Part shown: positions 1 to 6,311 of the stretch, one piece after another
Layout of the letters: each line of letters opens with the position of its first letter
Position numbering within the stretch: the stretch's first letter is position 1
NCBI GenBank assembly: GCA_003164655.1
Contig: PLTW01000127.1
Coordinates: 1 to 11,160, forward strand
Direction: 5' to 3'
DNA: 11,160 nucleotides
Source: Actinomycetota bacterium
GTDB lineage: Bacteria; Actinomycetota; Thermoleophilia; UBA2241
Notes under the pieces: model-generated
Databases searched by the model: none
The model's input: the letters and a program-made list of their open reading frames with translations, nothing else
Told to the model about the DNA's origin: nothing
Program-made: the position numbers and the translations under genes

Positions 1-41
1 TGTCCAAGGTGAGCGGAATCCGCACGTAGACGAGTCCCAAG

Positions 42-113
42 CTACTTTGGGAGGTCGTCGAATAGCCGGCGAACCTCGTCTCGAAGGTTCGAAAGCTGTC
101 CACTTAGGTCCAC
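42..113 (-). CDS. Leucine-heptad microprotein, copy 1 (start region replaced)
   Basis: Short ORF of 23 residues from GTG at 113, or 24 from TTG at 116, ending in TAG. It encodes the family core VDLSGQLSNLR followed by an own tail ending LFDDLPK. It belongs to a five-copy family in this window, all on the minus strand. Bases 79-117 are identical to 3542-3580 (copy 2), but the ATG, the ACGTTGT/ACAACGT dyad and the Shine-Dalgarno of copy 2 are absent here. Instead a TATAAT hexamer ends 8 bases before the TTG, which would give a nearly leaderless mRNA. Hydrophobic residues at heptad a/d spacing suggest an amphipathic helix. I do not recognise the family and its function is unknown. It may be a displaced 3' part of a microgene rather than an expressed gene. 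Confidence 0.35.
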   Translation of the reverse strand: MDLSGQLSNLRDEVRRLFDDLPK

Positions 114-124
114 CAACCACTAGC

Positions 125-130
125 ATTATA
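125..130 (-). promoter_or_regulatory. Perfect -10 hexamer TATAAT facing microgene copy 1
   Basis: Reading the minus strand, TATAAT spans 130-125. Transcription would start at about 118-120, 2-4 bases before the in-frame TTG of copy 1. The 17-bp-upstream position (GATGAT) is a poor -35. The hexamer lies inside an imperfect dyad (CCtACTA / TAGTGG) at the place where copies 2, 3 and 5 carry their CGTTGT/ACAACG dyad. Confidence 0.35.
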
Positions 131-133
131 GTA

Positions 134-147
134 GGCCATTTTTGGCC
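134..147. repeat. Small perfect hairpin GGCCA-TTTT-TGGCC
   Basis: A five-base-pair inverted repeat with a four-base loop lies between the TATAAT of copy 1 and the terminator at 157-190. Role unknown. Confidence 0.35.
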
Positions 148-156
148 ATCATCTTG

Positions 157-190
157 AGCCTGTCACCCCTGTAGGGGTGGTGGGCTTTTT
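157..190 (+). terminator. Rho-independent terminator, plus strand
   Basis: The stem is AGCC / 3-nt internal loop / CACCCC - loop TGTA - GGGGTG / 3-nt internal loop / GGCT, followed by a run of five T (186-190). There is no T-run on the other strand, so it should stop plus-strand transcription entering from left of the window. It would shield the TetR promoter from read-through. Confidence 0.65.
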
Positions 191-281
191 GCTTGGTTGG
201 AGGCTGTCGGCCGTCGACCCTTGGGGGACTCGAACCAGATGTGAACTGAGGATCTCGAAGGACTGACGAAGGTCTTCCTCA

Positions 282-417
282 TTAGTCGCTGTAGTACTTT
301 GCCACAGCTCGAAATGACTCCTTGGGCTTCCATATGTCCGGATGGGTCACGCCATGTTTTCCGTCTGCATAGGACTCCACGATGCTGTAGCTCGAGGTTG
401 ACTTAACTGACCCAGTT
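282..417 (-). other. Possible residual coding fragment, unidentified
   Basis: The minus strand has an open stretch of about 45 codons ending at TAA (284-282). Its composition is protein-like: the last residues read KPKESFRAVAKYYSD, preceded by YSIVESYADGKHGVTHPDIW. There is no convincing start or ribosome site, and a TAA lies just upstream near 423. It overlaps the TetR promoter. It may be the remnant of a gene cut when the neighbouring block arrived, or it may be chance. No family recognised. The remaining bases, 191-281, show no gene. Confidence 0.2.
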
Positions 418-426
418 AGTTACACT
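398..426 (+). promoter_or_regulatory. Leaderless sigma-70-type promoter of the TetR-MMPL operon
   Basis: TTGACT (398-403), a 17-bp spacer and TACACT (421-426) match the housekeeping consensus well. Seven bases after the -10 is the A of the ATG at 433, so the transcript should begin at the start codon itself. No Shine-Dalgarno precedes the ATG, which agrees with leaderless translation, common in actinobacteria. Confidence 0.7.
404..418. promoter_or_regulatory. Palindromic operator TAACTG-ACC-CAGTTA, likely TetR autorepressor site
   Basis: This perfect 6+6 inverted repeat with a 3-bp centre fills the spacer between the -35 and -10 of the tetR promoter. A dimer bound there would occlude RNA polymerase. 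TetR-family exporter regulators usually bind such dyads at their own promoter, so autoregulation with ligand release is the natural reading; the ligand is unknown. Confidence 0.6.
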
Positions 427-432
427 TGAAAT

Positions 433-1191
433 ATGTCTAGAAGAACGCCTCCAGGAAGGGTACAGGACGTTGCCCGCGCCGCGTGCGAAGTATTTATCGC
501 AAAGGGCTATCGCAGGGCCTTGATGACCGACGTGGCCGAGCGGCTGAAGCTCAGCCATGCGCTCCTATACCGGTACGTTGAAAGCAAGGAGGCCCTGCTG
601 GAGCTGGCGGCTCGCTACGCCATGGACCAGGAGGCTGACCTGGCGGCTGTGGTGCCACTGGCCACTCCGCCGCAAGGGCACATCCTTGAGCTGATACGGG
701 GCTGGCTGGCTGTCCGCGCAACCTTCCCGGCGCTACGCGCCGCCTTGGAAAAGGAACGTGGCGGCCATGCGGAAGAGGAGCTTGCCGCGATCATCGACGA
801 GCTCTACGATTTTGTCGAGCAGAACCGCCTGCTGCTCTTGCTGATCGAGAGCCTGATCGACGACTACCCCGGGCTCAACGAGGCATCGGTCAACGGCCGC
901 AAGCGCTCCCAGAGTGGTTTGGTGGCTGCCTTCCTGGCCAGTCGCGCCGCATCCGGGGGGCTGCGCCCACTCGCCGATCCGGAGATCGCGGCCCACTTCC
1001 TGATCGAGTCTGTCGGCTGGTTTGCCCAGCACCGCAAGCGCGATCCCAACGCGGCTCAGATCGACGATCAACAGGCCCGTTCCTCGGTACGCGAGCTGCT
1101 GTTATCGGCGTTCGTGCCGGATGCCGGAACGGCTGGGCCGGGCCGTGAACGTCGAGACGACCGTCACCGCACTCAGAAAGGAGACCGCTGA
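433..1191 (+). CDS. TetR/AcrR-family transcriptional regulator
   Basis: A 252-residue protein, a little longer than the usual 190-220. The N-terminal DNA-binding domain covers about residues 9-57, with the helix-turn-helix at about 31-50 (TDVAERLKLSHALLYRYVES), the typical TetR pattern ending in the Y-x-Y/F-V-x-S-K-E signature. The rest is helical and would hold the ligand pocket and dimer interface. The last ~22 residues are charged and disordered-looking (GRERRDDRHRTQKGDR) and may exist only because the frame runs through the downstream ribosome site. Start at 433 fits the leaderless promoter. The stop overlaps the MMPL start by one base (TGATG). It most likely represses itself and the exporter through the palindrome at 404-418. 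Family assignment is firm; ligand unknown. Confidence 0.9.
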   Translation: MSRRTPPGRVQDVARAACEVFIAKGYRRALMTDVAERLKLSHALLYRYVESKEALLELAARYAMDQEADLAAVVPLATPPQGHILELIRGWLAVRATFPALRAALEKERGGHAEEELAAIIDELYDFVEQNRLLLLLIESLIDDYPGLNEASVNGRKRSQSGLVAAFLASRAASGGLRPLADPEIAAHFLIESVGWFAQHRKRDPNAAQIDDQQARSSVRELLLSAFVPDAGTAGPGRERRDDRHRTQKGDR

Positions 1192-3467
1192 TGGCCGGCG
1201 TGGCTCGTTGGTGCTTTCGTCACCGCAGGCTCGTCATTGCCGGCTGGATCGTCGCGCTGGTCCTGCTCACTGCTATGAGCCAAGCCGTCGGGATCAGCTA
1301 CGCTACCAAAATCAACCTGCCCAACAGTCCCTCGGCCCATGCCCTCGCTATCCTCCAGCATGACTTCCCGAGCGCGTCGGGAGACGCCGACCAGATCGTG
1401 TTCGAGGCCGTGACCGGGTCGATCACCTCTGCAGCGGTGCGCTCCGAAGTCCAAGCGATGCTCGCCAAGGTAGGAAGGCTCCCCGACGTCGCCAGCGTGA
1501 CCAGCCCCTACGGGCCATACGGCGCCAGCCAAATCAGCCAAGACGGGAGAATCGCTTTCGCCACCGTCAACTTCGACGCCCAGGCTCAGAACCTCCCCAG
1601 CGACGCGGTCAACGCGGTGATCCACACCGCCCAGGCCGCCCGGGGGCCCAACCTGAAGGTTGCGCTCACCGGCCAGGCGATCGAGAACGTCCAGCCCCAG
1701 AAGTCCTCCAATAGCACCGCCCTCGGGGTGATCCTCGCCTTGATCGTGCTCGTCCTGGCGTTCGGCGCACTGTTCGCCGCGATCACACCGATCGTGACCG
1801 CCCTGATCGCGATCGGCATCGGCTACGACATCACCGGCCTGCTCAGCCACGTCCTCACCATCGTCAGCTTCGCCCCGATCCTCGGCGTGTTAATCGGTCT
1901 CGGTGTCGGGATCGACTACGCCTTGTTCATTGTCACTCGCCACCGCAGCGGGGTGCGGGCCGGGCGAAGCATCGAGGACGCTGCGGTAAACGCACTCAAC
2001 ACCGCCGGGCGGGCCGTGTTCTTCGCCGGTCTCACCGTGGCGGTGGCGCTGCTCGGCCAGTTTGCGCTCGGGGTGTCGTTCCTCAACGGCGCGGCGGTCG
2101 CGGCAACGGTCACCGTTGCACTGACCATGCTGGCCTCGCTCACCCTGCTCCCGGCGCTGCTCGGTTTCATAGGGCCGAAGGTGTTCAGCCGCAGGGAACG
2201 TCGCCGGATCAGCCAATCCGGCCCGGAGGCCGAGGCGATCACCTCTGGCCCGTGGTACCGCTGGTCGCGCTCGATCGAACGCCAGACCGCGCTGCGAGCC
2301 GCGCTCAGCCTGCTCGTGGTCGTCGTCGTCGCTCTCCCGCTATTCACCCTCCGGCTCGGCCTCGACGACGCTGGCACCGACCCGGCGTCGTCAACGACCC
2401 GACAGGCCTACAACCTGCTGGCCAAGGGCTTCGGCCCAGGGTTCAACGGGCCGTTCGAACTCGTCACAGCAATCCATGGGTCAGCCGACGAAGCCGCCTT
2501 CTCACGGGTCGTCACAGCCGCATCCCACCAACCGGGAATCGTGACCGCTACCCCTCCGCAGGTGAGCCCCGCCGGTACCGCCGCGGTCGCGCTGCTCTAC
2601 CCGAGCAGCGCTCCCCAAGCTGCCCAGACCACCAGGCTGCTTGGCCAACTCCGCAGCCGGGTGGTGCCAGCGGCCGAGGCCGGCAGCGGTCTGCACGTCC
2701 TGATCGGAGGGGTGACCCCCACCGAGGTCGACTTCTCCGAAGCCCTCGCCAGCAAGCTGCCCGCGTTCGTGGCGGTGGTCGTGATCCTGGCGTTCCTGCT
2801 GCTGATGCTCGTGTTCCGGAGCCTGGTGATCCCGGCGATGGCCTCGGTGATGAACCTGCTGTCGGTCGCCGCTGCCCTGGGGGTGATGAACGCGGTGTTT
2901 GAGTGGGGGTGGGGCTCTTCGATCCTTAGGATCAGCGGCAGCGCACCGGTCGAAGTGTTCCTGCCGGTGATCATGTTCTCCGTCCTGTTCGGACTGTCCA
3001 TGGACTACGAGGTGTTCCTCGTGAGCCGCATGCATGAGGAGTGGGTTCGCACTGGCGACAACAGGATCGCGGTCACCAATGGGCTGGCCGTGACCGGGCG
3101 AGTGATCACCGCCGCGGCCAGTATCATGATCCTCGTGTTCCTGTCGTTCCTGTTAAACGGCAACATCATCATCCAGCAGTTTGGGGTCGGCCTCGCCGCG
3201 GCGATCATCATCGACGCCTTCGTTGTGCGCACCGCCCTCGTGCCGGCGCTCATGCACCTCTGCGGGCGGGCCAACTGGTGGCTTCCCGGCTGGCTCGACC
3301 GCCGGTTACCGCAGCTTGCGGTCGATGTCCCCGATAGACCACCGGAGGCTGGCCGAGCCGGTGGGGCCGGCATAGTAGGAAGTCCTGGTTCAGTTGAAGG
3401 CTCTAGCGGGACCTTTCGGGCTAGCTGTGGCGACGAGGCCGACCGCAACCTGGGAAGTGCGCGCTAG
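1191..3467 (+). CDS. MMPL-family (RND superfamily) membrane exporter
   Basis: A 758-residue inner-membrane transporter. One transmembrane helix at about 13-32 is followed by a first extracytoplasmic domain to about 175. A cluster of helices at about 176-330 comes next, then TM7 at about 366-388, a second external domain to about 522 and a second helix cluster to about 690. The cytosolic tail is Gly/Ser-rich. The two Asp-Tyr pairs of the proton relay of MmpL proteins are present: D242-Y243 in GIDYALFIVTRHR and D605-Y606 in SMDYEVFLVSR. A Shine-Dalgarno AAAGGAG (1177-1183) lies seven bases before the ATG. Co-transcribed with TetR. The family exports lipids or hydrophobic compounds by proton antiport; a local TetR partner suggests induced efflux of a toxic or lipidic compound. 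Substrate cannot be read from sequence. The block is flanked by microgene copies 1 and 2. Confidence 0.92.
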   Translation: MAGVARWCFRHRRLVIAGWIVALVLLTAMSQAVGISYATKINLPNSPSAHALAILQHDFPSASGDADQIVFEAVTGSITSAAVRSEVQAMLAKVGRLPDVASVTSPYGPYGASQISQDGRIAFATVNFDAQAQNLPSDAVNAVIHTAQAARGPNLKVALTGQAIENVQPQKSSNSTALGVILALIVLVLAFGALFAAITPIVTALIAIGIGYDITGLLSHVLTIVSFAPILGVLIGLGVGIDYALFIVTRHRSGVRAGRSIEDAAVNALNTAGRAVFFAGLTVAVALLGQFALGVSFLNGAAVAATVTVALTMLASLTLLPALLGFIGPKVFSRRERRRISQSGPEAEAITSGPWYRWSRSIERQTALRAALSLLVVVVVALPLFTLRLGLDDAGTDPASSTTRQAYNLLAKGFGPGFNGPFELVTAIHGSADEAAFSRVVTAASHQPGIVTATPPQVSPAGTAAVALLYPSSAPQAAQTTRLLGQLRSRVVPAAEAGSGLHVLIGGVTPTEVDFSEALASKLPAFVAVVVILAFLLLMLVFRSLVIPAMASVMNLLSVAAALGVMNAVFEWGWGSSILRISGSAPVEVFLPVIMFSVLFGLSMDYEVFLVSRMHEEWVRTGDNRIAVTNGLAVTGRVITAAASIMILVFLSFLLNGNIIIQQFGVGLAAAIIIDAFVVRTALVPALMHLCGRANWWLPGWLDRRLPQLAVDVPDRPPEAGRAGGAGIVGSPGSVEGSSGTFRASCGDEADRNLGSAR

Positions 3468-3510
3468 TCATTGAAACTACTCGGCTGCCGATTCTAGCGA
3501 GCCAAAGATC

Positions 3511-3588
3511 TCAATCTGGCTTGAAGAGGCGCTTCACCTCTTCTCGAAGGTTCGAAAGCTGTCCACTTAGGTCCACCAACGTTGTCAT
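3511..3588 (-). CDS. Leucine-heptad microprotein, copy 2 (best-formed copy)
   Basis: A 25-residue ORF with an ATG start and TGA stop. Sequence starts MTTLVDLSGQLSNLREEVKR and ends LFKPD. Leu/Val at positions 4, 7, 11, 14, 18 and 21 follow an exact 3-4-3-4-3 heptad pattern, with charged residues on the other faces, so an amphipathic helix or small coiled coil is expected. AGGGA lies 14 bases upstream, a long spacing. The ATG sits in the loop of a perfect ACGTTGT-N7-ACAACGT dyad. It lies 78 bases downstream of the NmrA-type gene on the same strand and converges on the MMPL gene. Differences from the other copies fall largely at third codon positions (for example CGC/CGG/CGA for one Arg), which supports coding on this strand. 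Function unknown. Confidence 0.5.
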   Translation of the reverse strand: MTTLVDLSGQLSNLREEVKRLFKPD

Positions 3589-3599
3589 TTCGACAACGT
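3579..3599. repeat. Inverted repeat ACGTTGT-N7-ACAACGT over the start codon of copy 2
   Basis: Perfect seven-base arms with a seven-base centre that contains the ATG. The same arms recur at copies 3 and 5 with different centres. It could be a DNA operator, an RNA hairpin presenting the start codon in its loop, or a tyrosine-recombinase-like core. There is no T-run, so it is not a terminator. Confidence 0.6.
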
Positions 3600-3666
3600 G
3601 TTTCCCTGCAAGACACGGCGCGCTATCCTGCCGGCGGACCGCCATCGACCTCGTCGAACCTGCGCC

Positions 3667-4521
3667 TTATCGGGCGTGTCTCGGGAACTCCCTCCTGGCA
3701 GTGTCCAGGAAGCTCACAGGCTCCCGACGAAGCAGCATTCTCAGGACATTGGCGTTCCCGCAGTACCCGTACTTGTCGTAGTGATCGAGCATGGCCTTCA
3801 TCTCGAGACTGGCTTCCTGCCCAAGGCGGGCGGCGGCTGCGGCGGCGACGGCGGCAGGAGTCAGCGAGGTGACGGTCACGTCCCTACCCTCGGCCCTTGA
3901 GATGTCCTCTGCCATCTCGAGGGTGCTCAGCCGCTGCCGACCCGCCAGCTCATAGGTCGCATACTCGTGGCCGCTCTCAAGCAAGACCGCGGTCGCCGCT
4001 TCCGCGAGATCATCGACGTCGATTGGAGTGAACATCGTCTCGGGACTGAAGCCCACCCTGAGCTGTGTCCCGTCCTCGCCGAGGAACCTCAGAATCGATT
4101 GGGAGTAGATGCAGGGCTGGAGGACCGTCCATGCGAGGGGAGACTCTCGCAGCGCGAGCTCCACCCTTGCCTTCCTCTCATGGTGGATCATGGAAGGGGT
4201 CGCGGAGTGCATGACGGAGTGGTAGACGAGCCTCGGCAGGCCAGCGCCCTCGGCAGCCGCAATGACGTTGGCGCCGTACTGCACTTCATGCGTGTCGAAT
4301 GGAGGCGGGATGTAGTAGACCGCGTCCATGCCGATGAAGGCCTCCGCCAGTCCCGGCACGTCTTCCAGGGCCACCGCCCTGGTTTCGAACGTCTTTGGGG
4401 CCGGGGGGACTCGGTCATCGCGGTGCACGAGGGTGCGTACCTTCGCGCCGCGCTCGGCGAGCGCCTGGACGAGACGCTTGCCGGTCTGGCCTGCGGCGCC
4501 GATGACGGCCACCGAGGGCAT
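3667..4521 (-). CDS. NmrA-like atypical SDR, NAD(P)-binding protein
   Basis: A 284-residue protein from ATG 4521. The N-terminal Rossmann nucleotide-binding loop is GAAGQTG at residues 8-14 (GxxGxxG). A region rich in atypical-SDR features follows: VYYIPPPFDTHEVQYGANVI, then LVYHSVMHS and WTVLQPCIYSQS. It lacks a clear classical YxxxK active site, as in the NmrA/HSCARG group, which sense redox state or reduce quinones. A TTG at 4539 has a much better ribosome site (AGGAGG six bases upstream) and would add six residues, so the real start may be there. It is downstream of the broken SnoaL-like and ADH genes on the same strand, probably once one operon. Bases 4540-4705 between it and the SnoaL remnant hold no gene I can support. 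Microgene copy 2 follows. Confidence 0.85.
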   Translation of the reverse strand: MPSVAVIGAAGQTGKRLVQALAERGAKVRTLVHRDDRVPPAPKTFETRAVALEDVPGLAEAFIGMDAVYYIPPPFDTHEVQYGANVIAAAEGAGLPRLVYHSVMHSATPSMIHHERKARVELALRESPLAWTVLQPCIYSQSILRFLGEDGTQLRVGFSPETMFTPIDVDDLAEAATAVLLESGHEYATYELAGRQRLSTLEMAEDISRAEGRDVTVTSLTPAAVAAAAAARLGQEASLEMKAMLDHYDKYGYCGNANVLRMLLRREPVSFLDTARREFPRHAR

Positions 4522-4705
4522 CCTGCTGTGGGAACTCAAGGAACCCCTCCTGTGTTTGCGATCCGCGAACTCATCGAGGTCCTCTGGGCGGCGGCCGTCG
4601 CCTTCACGACCCGCCAGGCGCCGGCGCGGGAGCCGGACTCTCGCCTCGACCCAGAAGGGCCACGGACGGCGTCTTGACGGCCCGCGCCGATTGTACAGTA
4701 GGCGG

Positions 4706-5000
4706 TCACGACGCGAGCGCCTCTTGAAGGACGTGGCTGTCGGCCGTCTGGACCAGGTGGGCGAGCTTGCCGTCGCGGACGGTCCACAGATGGACGAACC
4801 GGGCGTGGACATCGCTGCCGCTCTTCGACGTGGCGTTGCAGTGCCCGGCGACGAAGACGTGGTCCTCCGTCGTCGCCGTAGAACGCCCCGGCGCTCGCGG
4901 AGAACGAGTCCAACTGCGGTGCGACCCGCCCGAAGAAGTCCCGCCCGACGCTCTCCCAGCCATGGTGGACGCCGCCGGGCATGCCGGGCGTGACGTCCCA
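4706..5000 (-). pseudogene. SnoaL-like (NTF2-fold) protein, C-terminal part, frameshifted
   Basis: Minus-strand reading from 5000 gives WDVTPGMPGGVHHGWESVGR, then DFFGRVAPQLDSF, typical of small SnoaL-like polyketide-cyclase/isomerase-fold proteins. After YGDDG near 4864-4869 the frame breaks. One extra base must be skipped to continue with DHVFVAGHCNATSKSG and ARFVHLWTVRDGKLAHLVQ, ending in TGA at 4706. The matching N-terminal part is not upstream on this strand; it lies at 5025-5120 in the opposite orientation. With both lesions no functional protein is made unless the frameshift is a sequencing error and the inversion is reversible. The intact protein would be about 130 residues, the usual family length. 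Confidence 0.8.
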
Positions 5001-5120
5001 CCCTCTTATCCAAAAAGGACCGACATGTCCGACTCAGCATACGTCGTCCTCGTCCGCCGCCTGTACGACTCCGGCATGGCCCCCGAGGTCACGGCCGAGA
5101 TCATCGCTCCCGGCCTCGTC
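5001..5120. repeat. Inverted 120-bp segment, edged by imperfect inverted repeats
   Basis: Turning this segment round rebuilds, on the minus strand, the ADH stop, a 21-27-base spacer with AAGGA, an ATG, 32 codons and an in-frame join to TGG GAC GTC at 5000. The edges carry CCCACCCT (4997-5004) and AGGGTAGG (5123-5130), which are 7-of-8 inverted repeats. Exchange exactly within these repeats would move the right edge to 5126 and also keep the SnoaL frame, adding two residues. Confidence 0.7.
5025..5120 (+). pseudogene. SnoaL-like protein, N-terminal part, inverted
   Basis: Plus-strand ATG at 5025 with AAAAAGGAC just upstream (RBS spacing about 5-7). It encodes MSDSAYVVLVRRLYDSGMAP, then EVTAEIIAPGLV, the start typical of SnoaL-like proteins. 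The frame then runs into the 3' end of the ADH remnant and stops almost at once at TAG (5127-5129). The missing continuation is the minus-strand segment starting at 5000. This half gene is therefore the product of a local inversion, not an independent small gene. Confidence 0.75.
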
Positions 5121-5332
5121 TCAGGGTAGGAGCAACGTCTTGATGGCTCGCCGCTCGTCCATGGCGCGGTAGCCCTCGGCGACCTGGCCGAGGGCAGGGT
5201 CAGGTCGAACATCTGGCCGGGGTGGACCTGCCCGCTGAGGACGAGGTCGATGAGCTCTGGCAGGTACTGGCGCACCGGCGCGGGGCCGCCGTGCAGGTGG
5301 ACGTGCTCGAAGAACAGCCCAGGTGTGGCTCC
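5121..5332 (-). pseudogene. Zinc-dependent alcohol dehydrogenase, C-terminal remnant
   Basis: Only about the last 70 residues of a medium-chain zinc ADH remain: LFFEHVHLHGGPAPVRQYLP, ELIDLVLSGQVHPGQMFDL, then after a one-base loss near 5190 QVAEGYRAMDERRAIKTLLL, and a TGA stop. The same C-terminal motifs occur in the intact ADH at 10009-11052 (HGGSAPVRTYIPEL and AYAAMDERRAIKSL), so the two are paralogues or close relatives. The catalytic domain, with its zinc ligands, and most of the NAD(P)-binding domain are missing. Homology stops about 15-20 bases before the end of microgene copy 3, placing a rearrangement border there. Confidence 0.8.
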
Positions 5333-5347
5333 TCCTGTCCAGACATC

Positions 5348-5434
5348 TCAAGGCCGGACATCGTGAGATAGGAGTCGACGCAACTCATCTCGCAAGTTCG
5401 AGAACTGTCTGGTTAGGTCCACCAGCGTTGTCAC
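5348..5434 (-). CDS. Leucine-heptad microprotein, copy 3
   Basis: A 28-residue ORF with a GTG start in the position of the ATG of copy 2. The core reads TTLVDLTRQFSNLRDELRRL and the end is SHDVRP. Heptad hydrophobic positions are conserved with substitutions L/F and V/L. AGGGAGAA lies about 10-12 bases before the GTG, the best ribosome site in the family. The start codon lies in the seven-base centre of a CGTTGT/ACAACG dyad. Upstream, a GCGACCGG direct repeat is shared with copy 5. It is divergent from the zinc-ribbon genes. Closest relative in the window is copy 5 (both have LTRQ). Function unknown. Confidence 0.5.
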   Translation of the reverse strand: MTTLVDLTRQFSNLRDELRRLLSHDVRP

Positions 5435-5444
5435 TATTACAACG
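5426..5444. repeat. Inverted repeat CGTTGT-N7-ACAACG over the start of copy 3
   Basis: Same arms as at copies 2 and 5, but the centre differs (plus strand CACTATT against CATTTCG and AATTTCG). Conserved arms with variable centre argue for selection on the dyad itself. Confidence 0.55.
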
Positions 5445-5474
5445 TTCTCCCTGTAAATGAGCCACTTCTGACGT

Positions 5475-5494
5475 CCGGTCGCCTACCCGGTCGC
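5475..5494. repeat. Direct repeat CCGGTCGC, 12-bp period, upstream of copy 3
   Basis: CCGGTCGC occurs at 5475-5482 and 5487-5494, 41-60 bases before the microgene start. The same pair, with one mismatch, lies at 7010-7029 before copy 5. Spacing near one helical turn suggests a protein-binding site, or it is simply part of the duplicated unit. Confidence 0.35.
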
Positions 5495-5584
5495 TCTGCC
5501 GTCTGTACTCGTCCTTACTCCCTGGTGGAACGTGCCGATTGGGTCAATCATGAGATAGGCTGGGGCACGGCCAACGAGACGGGG

Positions 5585-6208
5585 ATGGTGCCTGTGGGGT
5601 ACGTAGAGGTCATTCTGGGGTTCGTCGCGTTCTTCGTTGTGCTCTGGCTCTTGAAGAGGGGCGTGCGGAAGGCAGTGAACACGGGGAGTGACGCACTGAT
5701 GCGCGGCGTGCTGTTCAAGTCCGAGCACGAAGAGGGCATGCGCATGATCAACGAGCCCCTCGTGCTTGAGACTTCGGCATGCGCCGAGGACGTCTGGCGA
5801 GAGATCGAAGCGCACGTGAAGCCCATCGAGGGCCTTCCGGGCGTCCGTGCCGCCATCTACGTGTCATCGCGGTCCGCCAACCGGATCACGTATGCCTACG
5901 GCGGCAAACTGCTGTCCAAGGAGCTTGAGGTCGAAGTGACGCTCGCGGACCTTGGGGCAAGAACACGACTCGTGTTCAAAGTCGTTGTGTGGAAGGAACG
6001 GCAGGGCCTGATCGTGGCTCAAGAAGTCCTCAAGAATCTACGCAAGCAGGTTCGGACGGCTGTGGCCGCGTGCGATTCCGCAAGTCCGGCTGCGGATTCC
6101 GCAGCGAAGGGCGGTGGTGAGAAAGCGCGGTTCTGCACCGGCTGCGGCTCGGCAGTCCGCACCGGTTCGGCCTTCTGCACTTCGTGCGGTTCCATGGTGA
6201 TCCGCTAG
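5585..6208 (+). CDS. Membrane-anchored zinc-ribbon protein, unknown function
   Basis: A 207-residue protein from ATG 5585; an in-frame GTG at 5525 would add 20 residues but has no ribosome site. One transmembrane helix (about 5-23) is followed by basic residues (LLKRGVRK), so the rest should be cytoplasmic. The middle domain (about 53-160) alternates strands and ends in a long helix, and begins after a helix AEDVWREIEAHV; this resembles the SRPBCC/START helix-grip layout, but that is inference. The C-terminus is a zinc ribbon with C184-x2-C187 and C198-x2-C201 (FCTGCGSAV and FCTSCGSMV). The following gene also combines membrane helices with a C-terminal zinc ribbon, so they may work together. 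Not recognised as a named family. Confidence 0.75.
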   Translation: MVPVGYVEVILGFVAFFVVLWLLKRGVRKAVNTGSDALMRGVLFKSEHEEGMRMINEPLVLETSACAEDVWREIEAHVKPIEGLPGVRAAIYVSSRSANRITYAYGGKLLSKELEVEVTLADLGARTRLVFKVVVWKERQGLIVAQEVLKNLRKQVRTAVAACDSASPAADSAAKGGGEKARFCTGCGSAVRTGSAFCTSCGSMVIR

Positions 6209-6311
6209 ACGAAGGCGCGCTACCAAGAGGGATGGGCGCCGTCGCGTTGCCACGCACGAACGAAGGCTGGGGCAGCGTGGTCTGTGTGTCACGCGACAAG
6301 GGGGGTGATCG

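Noticed and set aside
2..156. Plus-strand open frame entering from the left edge, antisense to microgene copy 1
   Set aside because: No start in the window, no recognisable protein pattern, and the repeat is better explained on the minus strand. The terminator at 157-190 does imply some plus-strand transcript from the left.
1173..3448. Long minus-strand open frames across the MMPL gene
   Set aside because: Antisense shadows of a high-GC coding frame, with low-complexity His/Arg/Gly composition and no domain.
3579..3607. Dyads at the microgenes as intrinsic terminators
   Set aside because: Six to seven base-pair AT-containing stems without a T-run on either strand.
3667..5040. A 457-residue fusion of NmrA with an N-terminal extension
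   Set aside because: The extension is out-of-frame reading of the SnoaL remnant and GC-rich spacer; the Rossmann start at 4521 or 4539 is normal for the family.
5384..5445. Integron attC sites at the repeats (GTTAGGT / GTTAGGC in copies 3 and 5 match GTTRRRY)
   Set aside because: Copies 1, 2 and 4 do not match, no complementary RYYYAAC box lies at the right place, genes lie on both strands, and codon-structured variation fits coding better.
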